From assembly GCF_014200175.1 (NCBI RefSeq), contig NZ_JACHBD010000002.1, positions 434,001 to 498,000 on the forward strand: a stretch of DNA of 64,000 nt. The letters are read 5' to 3'. The translations under genes were made by a program, and so were the position numbers. The notes under the pieces are model-generated. The model was given only the letters and a program-made list of their open reading frames with translations. It was not told where the DNA came from and did no database searches. Positions 45,549 through 56,517 of this stretch are shown piece by piece (position 1 is the first letter of the stretch; each line of letters starts with the position of its first letter). Source of the DNA: Rhizobium lentis (GTDB lineage Bacteria; Pseudomonadota; Alphaproteobacteria; Rhizobiales; Rhizobiaceae).

Positions 45549-46985
45549 TCACACGTTGAGCAGAAGGAATTCCCGCTCCCATGGGCTGATCACCTGCATG
45601 AAGGTCTCGAATTCGCCGCGCTTAACGCCGGCATAAAGGCCGATGAACTGCTTGCCGAATACCTCTTCGAAGGCGGGCTCATCCTCCATCAGCGCCACGG
45701 CTTCCAAGAGGCCGCGCGGCAGGTCGATCGAGCCCTCATTGGCCGAATCCTCCGTCGGCGCCGTCGGCTCGATCTGCTTCATGATGCCGAGCAGGCCGGA
45801 AGCGAGCGAGGCGGCAAGCGCCAGATATGGATTGGCGTCCGAACTCGGCAGCCGGTTTTCGACGCGCCTGGCCTGCGGATCGGACACCGGGACGCGGAAG
45901 GCGGTAGTCCTGTTGTCGTAGCCCCAGGCATTGTTGACAGGGCAGGACATGTCCGGCTGCAGGCGGCGGTAGGAATTCACGTAAGGGGCAAGCATTGCCA
46001 TCGCGCTCGGCACGAATTTCTGCATGCCGCCGATAAAATGGAAGAATTCCTTGGAGGCCGATCCATCCGCATTGGAAAAGACGTTCTTGCCCGTCTCGAT
46101 ATTGACCACCGACTGATGGATATGCATCGCCGACCCCGGCTGGCCCTGCATCGGCTTGGCCATGAATGTGGCGTAGATGTCATGTTTCAGCGCCGCCTCG
46201 CGGATCGTGCGCTTGAACAGGAAGACCTGATCGGCAAGCTCGATCGGATTGCCGTGGCGCAGATTGATTTCGAGCTGGGCCGGCCCCTCTTCATGGATCA
46301 GTGTGTCGATCTCCAACCCCTGCTTCTCCGAGAAATGGTAGATGTCGTCGATCAACTCGTCGAATTCGTTGATGCCGGCGATCGAATAACCCTGGCCGCC
46401 GAGGATCGAGCGGCCGGAGCGGCCTTTCGGCGGGTGCAGCGGATAGTCGGGATCGTCATTCTTGGCGACCAGGTAGAATTCGATCTCGGGCGCGACGATC
46501 GGCTTCCAGCCGCGGTCGTGATAGAGGCTCATGATCCGCTTCAAGACGTTGCGTGGCGTATAGGGCACTTCGCCGCCGTCCGAATCGACGATGTCGCAGA
46601 TCACCTGCGCCGTCGGATCGGTTTCCCAGGGCACAACCGAAAGTGTCGAGAGATCCGGCATAAGCTTCAGGTCGCTGTCGCGCGGCTCGTAGCGGAAGCT
46701 TTCCGTCTCCTCGGGATATTCGCCGGAAATCGTGTGCCGGTAGATCGCCGAAGGCAGCGCCAGCGAGGTGTTGGAGGTGAATTTCGAGCTCGGCATCATC
46801 TTGCCGCGCGGAACGCCAGCAAGGTCGGGCGTGATGCATTCGATGTCTTCGATGCCCCTGGCCCTCAGCCATTGCGCCGCTTCCTTCCAGTTCGCAACGC
46901 CGCGCAGGGATCCGGGATCCGGAGGAGTTTTCGTCGAGGCGGGTACGGTTCTGGCAGGCTTCAGCGTCGTCTTTTTTGGGGGCAT
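45549..46985 (-). CDS. puuA: gamma-glutamylputrescine synthetase-type glutamine synthetase (PuuA-like)
   Basis: The 478-residue product belongs to the glutamine synthetase superfamily. Metal and substrate motifs are APEIEFYL, EEGPAQLEINL, GSAMHIHQSV and the C-terminal RLPSSDANPYLALAA. It lacks the exact GlnA hallmarks, such as the adenylylation loop, and matches the PuuA-type branch. PuuA joins glutamate to putrescine. It is coupled to the PuuB-like oxidase. The first ~28 residues are K/P/T-rich and low complexity. Substrate specificity (putrescine or another amine) is inferred from its partner. Confidence 0.82.
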   Translation of the reverse strand: MPPKKTTLKPARTVPASTKTPPDPGSLRGVANWKEAAQWLRARGIEDIECITPDLAGVPRGKMMPSSKFTSNTSLALPSAIYRHTISGEYPEETESFRYEPRDSDLKLMPDLSTLSVVPWETDPTAQVICDIVDSDGGEVPYTPRNVLKRIMSLYHDRGWKPIVAPEIEFYLVAKNDDPDYPLHPPKGRSGRSILGGQGYSIAGINEFDELIDDIYHFSEKQGLEIDTLIHEEGPAQLEINLRHGNPIELADQVFLFKRTIREAALKHDIYATFMAKPMQGQPGSAMHIHQSVVNIETGKNVFSNADGSASKEFFHFIGGMQKFVPSAMAMLAPYVNSYRRLQPDMSCPVNNAWGYDNRTTAFRVPVSDPQARRVENRLPSSDANPYLALAASLASGLLGIMKQIEPTAPTEDSANEGSIDLPRGLLEAVALMEDEPAFEEVFGKQFIGLYAGVKRGEFETFMQVISPWEREFLLLNV

Positions 46986-47072
46986 GACACACCGGTTTGG
47001 TTGATCGTGGCGCCATCATAGCCGGACTTTGCCAATTGGCGAGGGGGCGAGAACGTTGACTTTCGCCCTTCG

Positions 47073-48293
47073 ATGGAAAAAGAAGACACCGATTTGATTA
47101 GGGAAACGGGTTTGCAGCGCAAAAGCGACATCATCGTCATCGGCGCCGGGGCGGCGGGCATGATGGCGGCCATCCGCGCGGGAAAACGCGGTCGCTCGGT
47201 TGTCGTTCTCGATCATGCGCGAGCGCCCGGCGAGAAGATCCGCATATCCGGTGGCGGCCGCTGCAATTTCACCAATATCCATGCCGGGCCGAAGAATTTT
47301 CTGTCCGCCAATCCGCATTTCTGCAAGTCGGCGCTTGCCCGTTTCACGCCTGCCGATTTCATCGCCATGGTCGAGCGGCACGGCATTGCCTGGCATGAAA
47401 AGACGCTCGGCCAGCTGTTCTGCGATGACAGCGCCAAGGATATCATCCGCATGCTCTTGGACGAGATGTGCGCCGCCGGTGCGGCACTCGATCTCGCTAC
47501 CGAGATAACAGGCGTCGAAAGGACCGATGCGGGCTTCCGCGTCTCGACCGGGCAGGGCGCCTATGAAGCCTCATCGCTGATCGTCGCGACCGGCGGCAAA
47601 TCGATCCCGAAGATGGGCGCCACCGGCTTTGCCTATCGCCTCGCCGAGCAGTTCGGCCTCGCCGTGCTCGAAACCCGCCCGGCCTTGGTGCCGTTGACGC
47701 TCGATCCCGGTCTGCTCGCAAGCATTGCGCCGCTTGCCGGCATTTCCGCTCCGGCCGAAATCCGCCATGGCAAGACCGCTTTCCGCGAAGCGCTGCTGTT
47801 TACCCATCGGGGCTTGAGCGGACCTGCCATCCTGCAGATCTCCTCCTATTGGCGCGAAGGCGACGAAATCGTCGTTGCCATCGAACCGGATATCGACATC
47901 GCCGCACAGCTGAAGGTTGCAAAGCAGCTGAACGGCCGCCAGTCGGCCCAGACCGCGCTTGGCGAGATCCTGCCGAAGCGGCTGGCGCAGTTTCTCGTCG
48001 AGCGCGAAAAGATCTCCGGCAATATGGCCGACCTACCCGACAAGACGCTGCTCAGCCTTGCCGCTAGCGTCCAGAACTTTGCAATCAAGCCTTCCGGCTC
48101 TGAAGGCTATCGCACCGCCGAAGTGACACTTGGCGGCATCGACACGGCCGCGCTCGATTCACGCAGCATGGAGGCCAAGGCCGTGCCCGGCCTCTATTTC
48201 ATCGGCGAATGCGTCGACGTCACGGGTTGGCTCGGCGGCTATAATTTCCAATGGGCTTGGGCCTCTGGATTTGCTGCGGGCGAATGCGCCTGA
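47073..48293 (+). CDS. HI0933/YhiN-family flavoprotein (BaiN-like)
   Basis: The 406-residue product has an N-terminal dinucleotide fold IIVIGAGAAGMMAAIRAGKR (about residues 20-39), then KIRISGGGRCNFTN, which is diagnostic of the HI0933-like family, and a C-terminal ECVDVTGWLGGYNFQWAWAS. Such proteins bind FAD, but the physiological reaction is mostly unknown; one branch was named BaiN for a bile-acid reductase. It is divergent from the PuuA-type gene with an 87-base gap. No strong ribosome site is seen before the ATG at 47073. Confidence 0.82.
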   Translation: MEKEDTDLIRETGLQRKSDIIVIGAGAAGMMAAIRAGKRGRSVVVLDHARAPGEKIRISGGGRCNFTNIHAGPKNFLSANPHFCKSALARFTPADFIAMVERHGIAWHEKTLGQLFCDDSAKDIIRMLLDEMCAAGAALDLATEITGVERTDAGFRVSTGQGAYEASSLIVATGGKSIPKMGATGFAYRLAEQFGLAVLETRPALVPLTLDPGLLASIAPLAGISAPAEIRHGKTAFREALLFTHRGLSGPAILQISSYWREGDEIVVAIEPDIDIAAQLKVAKQLNGRQSAQTALGEILPKRLAQFLVEREKISGNMADLPDKTLLSLAASVQNFAIKPSGSEGYRTAEVTLGGIDTAALDSRSMEAKAVPGLYFIGECVDVTGWLGGYNFQWAWASGFAAGECA

Positions 48294-48923
48294 AGCTTTC
48301 GATTTCTGCATATCGGCGGAACCCGTATATTAGAACTACCGATTCAAGACTTCTTAAGAGAGGTGCGCCATCCTGTCTCAATTGGCGGCTTGCAAAGCTC
48401 TTCCTAAATTAAGCTTTACCGGCAAGCCGTTTTGTTGGATTGTTGTGTCAGAAGAGTGAGGTTTCGAGCATGACCAGACACCCACGACGCGCCCGCGCCA
48501 TCGCAATCACCCAGGCAAAGGCTGACGCCGCGATGGCCGTCCTGCGATATTTGATGCTCGCAGCCGGCGCCACAGCCGCCACCTTCGCCCTGTTGCTCGC
48601 GCACTTCCTCTGATCGGTACTCGCATCCGTAAGTAATCTTGCCGCCTTCGCGCGCGACGTCGCGAGCCTGTTGTGCATAAATTGCAACTATTTCACCGTC
48701 TTGGCTGAACCAGACGTTACCGCTTATCCGAAAATTAATATCTAATCTGACACAATTGCCCGCGATTATTTGGGCATCTCCAACTTGTTTGGACATGAAC
48801 CGGCAATGACTGCCGCCTGGCTTCCGGGTTCCCCGATGTAAAGAGAATAGCTCAATGTGCACTCGGCTGGCGCGCCTGATGGCTGCCTGCGGGAGGAGTA
48901 GTGTATGAAAGGCCCGGAACGCC
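48294..48923. other. 630-base gap with one small gene
   Basis: The gap between the flavoprotein and the first chemoreceptor gene holds a small + strand frame (48470-48613, listed separately). On the - strand a frame remains open from 49003 to 48416, with an internal ATG at 48796. No tRNA-like cloverleaf or strong terminator is recognised. Confidence 0.5.
48470..48613 (+). CDS. small predicted membrane protein of 47 residues
   Basis: This frame runs from ATG at 48470 to TGA at 48611-48613. The product begins with a basic stretch (T-R-H-P-R-R-A-R) and then has a single hydrophobic helix (about residues 24-46, L-R-Y-L-M-L-A-A-G-A-T-A-A-T-F-A-L-L-L). This is a positive-inside, one-pass topology. 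GTGAGG lies about 8 bases upstream. I do not recognise a family. It may be a small inner-membrane protein; a translated chance frame cannot be ruled out. Confidence 0.45.
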   Translation: MTRHPRRARAIAITQAKADAAMAVLRYLMLAAGATAATFALLLAHFL

Positions 48924-51452
48924 ATGTTGATTGACAAGATTCTTTCCCGCTTCAAGATCAAGACGAAGGTTCTGATCTTCGTTCTGCCTTTCGTTGTGAC
49001 CATTTCGGCGGTGGGTCTGACGGGCCTCTATGCTTCCGGACTTCTCCAGGGCCGTATGGAAATCTCCAACAGCGTGCTGCAGTCGCTGAGCGGGTTCAAG
49101 GATCTCTACGGTTCGATGGACGACTTCCTGCGCATCACAAGCCAGCAGGCGCGCGACAAGCTGCTCACCGATCTGAAGACCCAGCAAGGCGTCCTCGACC
49201 AGACGCTGAACCAGGTGGGCAAAGAAGCTGCCGGCCGCGACAGCCTTGCGGAAGCCTCGAGCCGCACCAAGGACATTTCAGGTGTCGTCGACAAGCTCTG
49301 GGCGCTGCACGAGCAGGAAGAGGCGCTGCATGAGCAGATCGACGCGGCGCAGAAGAGCCTGATCAGCACCCGCTTCACGGTCTCCTACCAGGCCGAGGAA
49401 TTGCAGACGGCGCTGCAGCGCGACGAGAGCGCCGCCACCGTCACCCTTCGCACCGCCGACCGCCTGCTGAAGGGCGGCGATTTCCTCGGCACCGTCGCCA
49501 GCGGCTTTGGCAAGCCGCAGACGCCGCAGGACAAAATCGCCTTCATCAACGAGCAGATGCCGGAGATCATCAAGGCCCAGCGCCTGATCGCCATTTCGGT
49601 TCCGACCAACCAGAAGAATGTCATCGACGCCCTGGCGGCGACCATCGACAGCATCAAGGCGATTGCCCAGATGCCCGCTCCGACCGACGAGAACGTCGCC
49701 GAACTCGGCCGTCTCGTCTCCCGCTTCCGCCAGACCTCGACCTACACGCAGCTGACCGCAACGCAGAAGATGCGCGAGGCGACCCAGCGCTTCGCCGAGC
49801 TCGAGGGCCGCATCGCCCAGACCAACTCCGTCCTTCAGGACACACGACGCCTGGAAAATTCCGTCTATGCGCTGCAGATCGTGCTGTCCGATTTCCTCTC
49901 CAACTCGAGCAAGGACAACCTCGTGCGCCTGCAGCAGCAGGCCGGCACGCTCGGCAAGGACATGCAGGTGCTGACCACCAGTGCCAAGGGCATGGGCTTT
50001 GCCGAAGGCATTTCCGGCGCGATCCAGCCGGCGCTCGACGCCATTTCCGGCGGCGGCTCCAAGATCGTCGATACGATCGGCGAGCGCGTCACTGCCTATG
50101 CCGCCGCCCGCCAGGAACTCGACCAGATCTGGACGAAGCTGACCGATTTCGCCGAGCTGCAGAAACAGACGGCCGGCACCGAGCGCACCCAGGCAAACAG
50201 CATCTCGGTGCTCACCACCGGACTCGGTATCCTGCTGTCGATCCTCGGCGGCATCGCCCTGGTGCTGACGCTGCAGCGCCCGATCAGCCAGATTACGGCC
50301 GCCATGCGGCGCATCGCCGAAGGGTCGCTGGATACCAGCATCTCCGGCGAGCAGCGCTACGACGAGATCGGCGACATGGCCCGCGCCCTCGGCATCTTCA
50401 AGGAGAATGCCATCTCGAAGATCCGCATCGAGGAGCAGAGCGACGAGGAACGCGCGGCTGCCGAACACGAGCGCCAGCGCAACGACGCCGAAAAGCGCGA
50501 GATGGACCGGCAAATCGAATTCGCCGTCAACGCGCTTGCCGCCGGCCTCGAACGCATGTCGCAGGGCGATATCTCGACGACGATCGAAACGCCCTTCATC
50601 GGCCGCCTCGAACAGCTGCGTCAGGACTTCAACGGTTCGATGCTGCGCCTGCAGGCGACGATGAGCCAGATCCGCGACAATGTCGAGCTGATCCAGGGCA
50701 ACGGCAACCAGATGGCCCAGTCGGCCGAGGATCTCTCCAAGCGCACCGAACAACAGGCGGCGTCGCTCGAGGAGACCGCGGCTGCCGTCGATCAGATCAC
50801 CGTCACGGTGCGCTCGTCGGCCGAACGCGCCAAGGATGCCGACCAGATCGTCCGTCAGGCCAAGCGCAGCGCCGACGACTCCGCGGTCGTCGTCAGCAAC
50901 GCGATTGACGCCATGGGCCGCATCGAGGATGCTGCGCGCCAGATCGAGCAGATCATCGGCGTCATCGACGAGATCGCCTTCCAGACCAACTTGCTGGCGC
51001 TCAACGCCGGCATCGAGGCGGCGCGCGCCGGCGAGGCCGGCAAGGGGTTCGCCGTCGTCGCCATGGAAGTCCGGGAGCTCGCCCAGCGCTCCGCTGCCGC
51101 GGCGCAGGAGATCAAGGGACTGATCAACAAGTCGACCAACGAGGTCAGCTCCGGCTCGCAATTCGTGCAGGAGACCGGCACGGTGCTTGCCAAGATCAGC
51201 GCCCAGATCGTCACGATCAGCCAGCATGTCGAGATGATCGCTCGCGCCAGCCACGACCAGTCCAACGCGCTGCAGAGCGTCAACTCGACCGTCAACCAGA
51301 TGGACCAGATGACCCAGAAGAACGCCGCCATGGTCGAGGAGACGACCGCCGCCAGCCGCGAACTGGCCGACGAGGCCGATGCGCTACGCCGTCTCATCCA
51401 GCAGTTCAAGATCGACGGGGTGGGCGAAGCGCCGGCCTACCGCGCCGCCTGA
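48924..51452 (+). CDS. methyl-accepting chemotaxis protein with large helical sensor domain
   Basis: The 842-residue chemoreceptor has a first membrane helix at about residues 13-37 and a large, mostly helical periplasmic domain (about 38-425). A second membrane helix lies at about 430-450, followed by a HAMP domain (PISQITAAMRRIAEGSLD) and the signalling domain. The tip is [26 protein letters not shown]. The sensor size and helical character recall the helical bimodular (HBM) type, which binds organic acids in other species; this is inference. It has no obvious C-terminal CheR-binding pentapeptide. The signalling part is closely related to the next gene. Confidence 0.93.
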   Translation: MLIDKILSRFKIKTKVLIFVLPFVVTISAVGLTGLYASGLLQGRMEISNSVLQSLSGFKDLYGSMDDFLRITSQQARDKLLTDLKTQQGVLDQTLNQVGKEAAGRDSLAEASSRTKDISGVVDKLWALHEQEEALHEQIDAAQKSLISTRFTVSYQAEELQTALQRDESAATVTLRTADRLLKGGDFLGTVASGFGKPQTPQDKIAFINEQMPEIIKAQRLIAISVPTNQKNVIDALAATIDSIKAIAQMPAPTDENVAELGRLVSRFRQTSTYTQLTATQKMREATQRFAELEGRIAQTNSVLQDTRRLENSVYALQIVLSDFLSNSSKDNLVRLQQQAGTLGKDMQVLTTSAKGMGFAEGISGAIQPALDAISGGGSKIVDTIGERVTAYAAARQELDQIWTKLTDFAELQKQTAGTERTQANSISVLTTGLGILLSILGGIALVLTLQRPISQITAAMRRIAEGSLDTSISGEQRYDEIGDMARALGIFKENAISKIRIEEQSDEERAAAEHERQRNDAEKREMDRQIEFAVNALAAGLERMSQGDISTTIETPFIGRLEQLRQDFNGSMLRLQATMSQIRDNVELIQGNGNQMAQSAEDLSKRTEQQAASLEETAAAVDQITVTVRSSAERAKDADQIVRQAKRSADDSAVVVSNAIDAMGRIEDAARQIEQIIGVIDEIAFQTNLLALNAGIEAARAGEAGKGFAVVAMEVRELAQRSAAAAQEIKGLINKSTNEVSSGSQFVQETGTVLAKISAQIVTISQHVEMIARASHDQSNALQSVNSTVNQMDQMTQKNAAMVEETTAASRELADEADALRRLIQQFKIDGVGEAPAYRAA

Positions 51453-51477
51453 TCAACGCTTGATTTCTATTGTTTCG

Positions 51478-51503
51478 ACGGCCCCGGTTTTCCGGGGCCG
51501 TTT
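51478..51503 (+). terminator. intrinsic terminator after the first chemoreceptor gene
   Basis: A 10-bp stem (ACGGCCCCGG at 51478-51487 with its complement at 51492-51501) with a TTTT loop is followed by T residues. Confidence 0.85.
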
Positions 51504-51657
51504 GTGTATTGGTAAGGCGCGATCGGTCGGCTTGGCAGGCCGATCGGAATGTCCGAAATCGGGGCGGTTGGTTATCCCGGCCAATCCAGATTTACGGAAA
51601 AATTTCCTTAACGCTTTTCCTCTAATTTAGCCCTTGTTGTGCCGCTGGGGGTCTTTG

Positions 51658-53505
51658 ATGCCGCGCCTTTTCTCTACGTCGATCGTCCGCCAGATCGTTG
51701 TGATCACGCTGTTTCTGCTGGCGATCAGCACGGCCGCCATCGTCGGCGCGACCTATTACAATCTGAGCCGCCATGTGATGGACGGCGCCGTCTCCGACGC
51801 GAGGGACGCCGCCCGCGCCATGGCCGTCCTCTACGGCGCGGCCGATCAGGCCGCCAAGGTCGAGGTCGAGGACAACCGGCTCACCGCTGTCACCGAAGAG
51901 GCCATTCCGGCCCTTGCGGATCACTCGCTGGTCGACCACACCGCCCAGTCGATCGCCGGCGTTGCGACGATCTTCCAGAAGCAGGGCGGCGACTACGTCC
52001 GCATATCCACCAACGTCAAGAAGGAAAACGGCGACCGCGCCGTCGGTACCAAGCTCGCAGCCGAGCACCCGGCCCAGCCGGTTCTCGCTCGGGGCGAGGC
52101 CTATTTCGGCCCGGCCGAGCTGTTCGGCCGCAAGTTCATGACCGGTTATTTCCCGATCAAGAACGCATCGAACGCCAATGTCGGCATTCTCTTCATCGGC
52201 ATTCCGATGGAGTTCTATTTTCAGCGCATGAACGAGCTGCTGATCCTGGTTCTCGGCATCGGCGCCGTCGTCATGCTGCTCGTCGGCGTTCTAGCTTTCT
52301 ATGCGATCCGCCAGTCGGTGAAGCCTTTGCAGGCGCTGACCGCCAGCGTCCACTCGATCTCCTCGGGCGATCTCGACGAGGCAATCCCCTGTCTTGAGAA
52401 GAAAAACGAGTTCGGCGAGATCGGCCGCGCCCTCTCGCTCTTCCGCGACAGCGCCCGCGCCAGGCGCGACCTGGAAACTGAGGCGGCCGAACAGCGCGCC
52501 TTGAGCGATGCCGAACGCACCAGGAACGATGCCGACAAGCGCTCGCTCGACAGCCAGATCGACTTTGCGGTCAACCAGCTTGCGGCCGGCCTCGGCCGCC
52601 TGTCCCAGGGCGACGTCTCGCAGACGATCGGCACACCTTTCGTCGGCCGGCTGGAGCAGCTGCGCGTCGATTTCAACACCTCGCTTCTGGGGCTTCAGGA
52701 TACGCTCTCCGGCATCCGCGACAGCGCCTCGACGATCCAGCGCAACAGCGGCGCCGTCTCGGCTTCCGCCGATGAACTTTCGAAACGCACGGAAGCGCAG
52801 GCGGCAAACCTCGAGGAGACCGCCGCCGCGGTCGAGGAGATCACCGTCACGGTTCGCTCTTCCGCCGAGCGCGCCCGTGAAGCCAACAGTGTCGTCGCCG
52901 CCACCAAGAAGACCGCCGACAATTCCGGCACCGTCGTCCGCGATGCCGTCGCTGCCATGGAACGTATCGAAGAGGCCTCGCAGCGGATCGAGCAGATCAT
53001 CGAGGTGATCGACGATATCGCCTTCCAGACCAATCTTCTGGCGCTCAATGCCGGCATTGAGGCGGCGCGGGCCGGCGAGGCGGGCAAGGGCTTTGCCGTC
53101 GTCGCCCAGGAGGTCCGCGAGCTCGCCCAGCGTTCGGCCGATGCGGCGCGCGAGATCAAGTCGCTGATCGAGACATCGAGCCGGGAAGTGACGGCCGGCT
53201 CCGAGCTGGTCCAGAAGACCGGCAGCGTCCTTGCCTCGATCAGCCAGGAGATCATCGCGATCAGCGGCCATGTCGAGACCATCGCCACCGCCAGCCGCGA
53301 TCAGTCGGCGGCGCTGCAGGAGGTCAACGGTTCCGTGAACGCCATGGACCAGATGACCCAGAAGAATGCCTCGATGGTTGCCGAGACGACGCAGGCAAGC
53401 CGCCTGCTTGCCGGCGAAGCCGATACGCTGATGGCGCTCATCGAGCGTTTCCGCATCGGCGCAGAACCGGCGGCCGCTCACCTCGGCGCAAGAAAAGTCG
53501 CCTGA
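51658..53505 (+). CDS. methyl-accepting chemotaxis protein with Cache-type sensor
   Basis: The 615-residue chemoreceptor from the ATG at 51658 (GGGGG six bases upstream) has a membrane helix at about residues 9-31 and a periplasmic single Cache-like domain (about 35-190). [20 protein letters not shown] and [12 protein letters not shown] are characteristic of the Cache 3 group. A second membrane helix is at about 200-222, followed by HAMP and the signalling tip [20 protein letters not shown]. Its cytoplasmic part, including a [16 protein letters not shown] segment, is paralogous to the preceding receptor. It is transcribed from its own promoter, as a terminator separates the two. Confidence 0.93.
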   Translation: MPRLFSTSIVRQIVVITLFLLAISTAAIVGATYYNLSRHVMDGAVSDARDAARAMAVLYGAADQAAKVEVEDNRLTAVTEEAIPALADHSLVDHTAQSIAGVATIFQKQGGDYVRISTNVKKENGDRAVGTKLAAEHPAQPVLARGEAYFGPAELFGRKFMTGYFPIKNASNANVGILFIGIPMEFYFQRMNELLILVLGIGAVVMLLVGVLAFYAIRQSVKPLQALTASVHSISSGDLDEAIPCLEKKNEFGEIGRALSLFRDSARARRDLETEAAEQRALSDAERTRNDADKRSLDSQIDFAVNQLAAGLGRLSQGDVSQTIGTPFVGRLEQLRVDFNTSLLGLQDTLSGIRDSASTIQRNSGAVSASADELSKRTEAQAANLEETAAAVEEITVTVRSSAERAREANSVVAATKKTADNSGTVVRDAVAAMERIEEASQRIEQIIEVIDDIAFQTNLLALNAGIEAARAGEAGKGFAVVAQEVRELAQRSADAAREIKSLIETSSREVTAGSELVQKTGSVLASISQEIIAISGHVETIATASRDQSAALQEVNGSVNAMDQMTQKNASMVAETTQASRLLAGEADTLMALIERFRIGAEPAAAHLGARKVA

Positions 53506-53732
53506 GGAGCATGGCCCTGACAGCCGCAGGATTGCGCCGCAAGGCTGCGGCGTTTTCCGTTCGCTGCGACCCGCTTTAAAATGAGGTCGATCGAAGTCAG
53601 CCAGGCGGCGAAGCGGATGATGTTGCTGTCTCCGTACTCGGCATAAAACCGGTCTTCATCCGCCTTGGAACCGCTTGGCTTAGAGTAATGCCGGTATCCG
53701 TAGACGCCGGCGATGGTGATCATGTCGATCAT
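53478..53732 (-). CDS. small hypothetical protein
   Basis: An 84-residue frame begins at the ATG at 53732, with AAAGGA about 8 bases upstream. The first ~55 residues look protein-like ([33 protein letters not shown]). The last ~25 residues overlap the terminator-like hairpin at 53535 and the end of the chemoreceptor gene, which lowers confidence. I do not recognise a family. Confidence 0.4.
   Translation of the reverse strand: MIDMITIAGVYGYRHYSKPSGSKADEDRFYAEYGDSNIIRFAAWLTSIDLILKRVAANGKRRSLAAQSCGCQGHAPQATFLAPR
53535..53556 (+). terminator. intrinsic terminator after the second chemoreceptor gene
   Basis: CGCCGCA (53535-53541) pairs with TGCGGCG (53546-53552) over a 4-base loop and is followed by TTTT. 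Confidence 0.75.
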
Positions 53733-53822
53733 GGCGATGTCCTTTCTCATGTCAGACGTCACCTCATTTAGGCGTCAAAATTCGCTTCATAAACAGGAGA
53801 AATCCCGCTATGTTTTTCATCA

Positions 53823-54692
53823 ATGAAAAACGCGAATTGGGATTCCTATCAGCTTTTCCTGCAGGTCGCCCGGCTCGGCGGTCTGACGGGAGCGAGCGCT
53901 GCCAGCGGGCTCAGCCCCGCCACCGTCGGTCGGCGCATGCTCGAGCTTGAGCAGGAGGTCGGCCGCGCCCTGTTTTCGCGCAGTCAGACCGGTTATCGGC
54001 TGACGCAGGATGGCCAGGCGCTGCTCGATCATCTTCAGGAGATGGAAGCCGCCGCCCGCAAGGTCGAAGCCTGGCGGCAATCCGGTGAGGGCGGCACAAC
54101 TGTCAGGATCACCGCCGGCACCTGGGTCGCCTGGCTGCTGACGGAGAATTTCGCCGCAATCCGCATGCCGGGCGATGCCTTCGCCATCGCGCTCAGCATC
54201 GGCGAGGCGCGGGCGAGCCTTGCCTATCGTGAGAGCGATATCGGCATTCGCGCCTTCGAGCCGGCGGAAGCCAACCTGGCCGCCCGCGCGCTCGGGGAGG
54301 TGGCCTATGCCGTCTATGCCAGACGCAACGCCGCCGAGACCGACGAGCGCTGGATTGCCGTCGGCGAGGAGGAAGCGATCTCGGCCTATCTGCGCTGGCC
54401 GCACGCCTATGCCGCATCCGGGATCGTCGCCACTGTCAACCGGCCGCGTTCGCTGCCGGATCTGGTGCGCGCCGGCGCCGGCAAGACCGTGCTTCCCTGT
54501 TTCGTCGGCGACCTTCATCCGGAATTGCAGCGCCAGGGCGGCGAACTGCCGGAACTGCGTCACCGCCAGTGGATCGTCATGAATGCCGAGGACCGTCATC
54601 GCCCCGAAATCCGCACGGTCGCCGACCGAATGACCAAGCTCATCCGAAGCTATGCCGATCTCTTCGCCGGAAAGCGGCCGAGCCGCGGTTGA
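53823..54692 (+). CDS. LysR-family transcription regulator
   Basis: The 289-residue product has an N-terminal winged helix-turn-helix with YQLFLQVARLGGLTGASAAS and LSPATVGRRMLELEQEVG, then TGYRLTQDGQALLDHLQEME. The C-terminal ~200 residues form the effector-binding part. LysR regulators often control a divergent neighbour; here the upstream - strand frame is a small hypothetical gene. The target cannot be named. A terminator follows. Confidence 0.88.
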   Translation: MKNANWDSYQLFLQVARLGGLTGASAASGLSPATVGRRMLELEQEVGRALFSRSQTGYRLTQDGQALLDHLQEMEAAARKVEAWRQSGEGGTTVRITAGTWVAWLLTENFAAIRMPGDAFAIALSIGEARASLAYRESDIGIRAFEPAEANLAARALGEVAYAVYARRNAAETDERWIAVGEEEAISAYLRWPHAYAASGIVATVNRPRSLPDLVRAGAGKTVLPCFVGDLHPELQRQGGELPELRHRQWIVMNAEDRHRPEIRTVADRMTKLIRSYADLFAGKRPSRG

Positions 54693-54706
54693 CGTTTACG
54701 ATGAAG

Positions 54707-54737
54707 CGCCCGCGCATTCCGGGACACGCGGGCGTTT
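54707..54737 (+). terminator. intrinsic terminator after the LysR gene
   Basis: CGCCCGCG (54707-54714) pairs with CGCGGGCG (54727-54734) and is followed by TTT. A second hairpin (54748-54764, GGCGACC/GGTCGCC) lies just before the end of the small gene on the - strand and may serve that direction. Confidence 0.7.
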
Positions 54738-54776
54738 AGATGAAGGCGGCGACCCGAGGTCGCCTGGCTATGCTTG

Positions 54777-55013
54777 TCAATGCCGGTTGGTGACGACGAC
54801 CGGAATGAGCAGGTCGCCCCAGTTGCCGTCGCCGCCGTGATGACGGGCCGAGCGCACCAGCTCGACCGAGACGCCGGCCTCGACGGCTTTCATGACCGAC
54901 TGGTTCAGCCGGTGCAGGTCATTGGCGAGCATGCGGATCGTCGTCTGCTGATCCTCGCTCATGCTGGACGTCTGCTCTTCGGCCCGTTCCCGGACGCGTG
55001 AAATGGATGCCAT
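54777..55013 (-). CDS. small conserved-type protein behind aceA
   Basis: This 78-residue protein has an N-terminal helix rich in R and E (SRVRERAEEQTS), a middle DQQTTIRMLANDLHRLNQSV and a C-terminal strand-like tail LLIPVVVTNRH. GGAGG lies 6 bases before the ATG at 55013. It starts 21 bases after the aceA stop on the same strand, so it is almost certainly co-transcribed with aceA. I do not recognise a family, and the function is unknown. Confidence 0.65.
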   Translation of the reverse strand: MASISRVRERAEEQTSSMSEDQQTTIRMLANDLHRLNQSVMKAVEAGVSVELVRSARHHGGDGNWGDLLIPVVVTNRH

Positions 55014-55034
55014 GGTTCTGTCCTCCTGTTCAGG

Positions 55035-56324
<1,290 letters not shown>

Positions 56325-56465
56325 GCTGATCTCCTCACTAAAAATCCGATATCAGGGATGTTGATGACAAGTTTGACAATATCGCGCGGAATGACCAGAA
56401 AAACCTTTGATTTCCTGGGCGGAAAGAGGTTAAGATGACGAAGATTGACAGAGCGGCGCTGTGAA

Positions 56466-56484
56466 TTTGTAAAGTTTTGTAAAC
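56466..56484. promoter_or_regulatory. tandem TTTGTAAA sites between aceA and its regulator
   Basis: TTTGTAAA occurs at 56466-56473 and again at 56476-56483, exactly 10 bp apart (one helical turn). The first reads TTTGTAAAGTTT, one base from the complement of the RamB site known in Corynebacterium (family knowledge). A further TTTGTAAA lies at 56307-56314 inside the start of aceA. This is the best candidate for the binding site of the divergent regulator. Confidence 0.55.
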
Positions 56485-56517
56485 GTTGGCGCCGCTTGCC
56501 TGTCAAAGGGTGTGACA

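Noticed and set aside
45537..47021. 494-residue open frame on the + strand opposite the PuuA-like gene
   Set aside because: The opposite strand encodes clear glutamine synthetase motifs; this is a shadow.
48416..49003. 195-residue frame on the - strand across the 630-base gap
   Set aside because: Parts look protein-like from an ATG at 48796, but no good ribosome site is seen, it ends in low-complexity sequence, and it overlaps the chemoreceptor start and the small + strand gene. Not called; conservation data would decide.
49278..51254. 658-residue open frame on the - strand inside the first chemoreceptor gene
   Set aside because: Rich in G, D, L and R with no motif; it mirrors the strong codon bias of the receptor gene.
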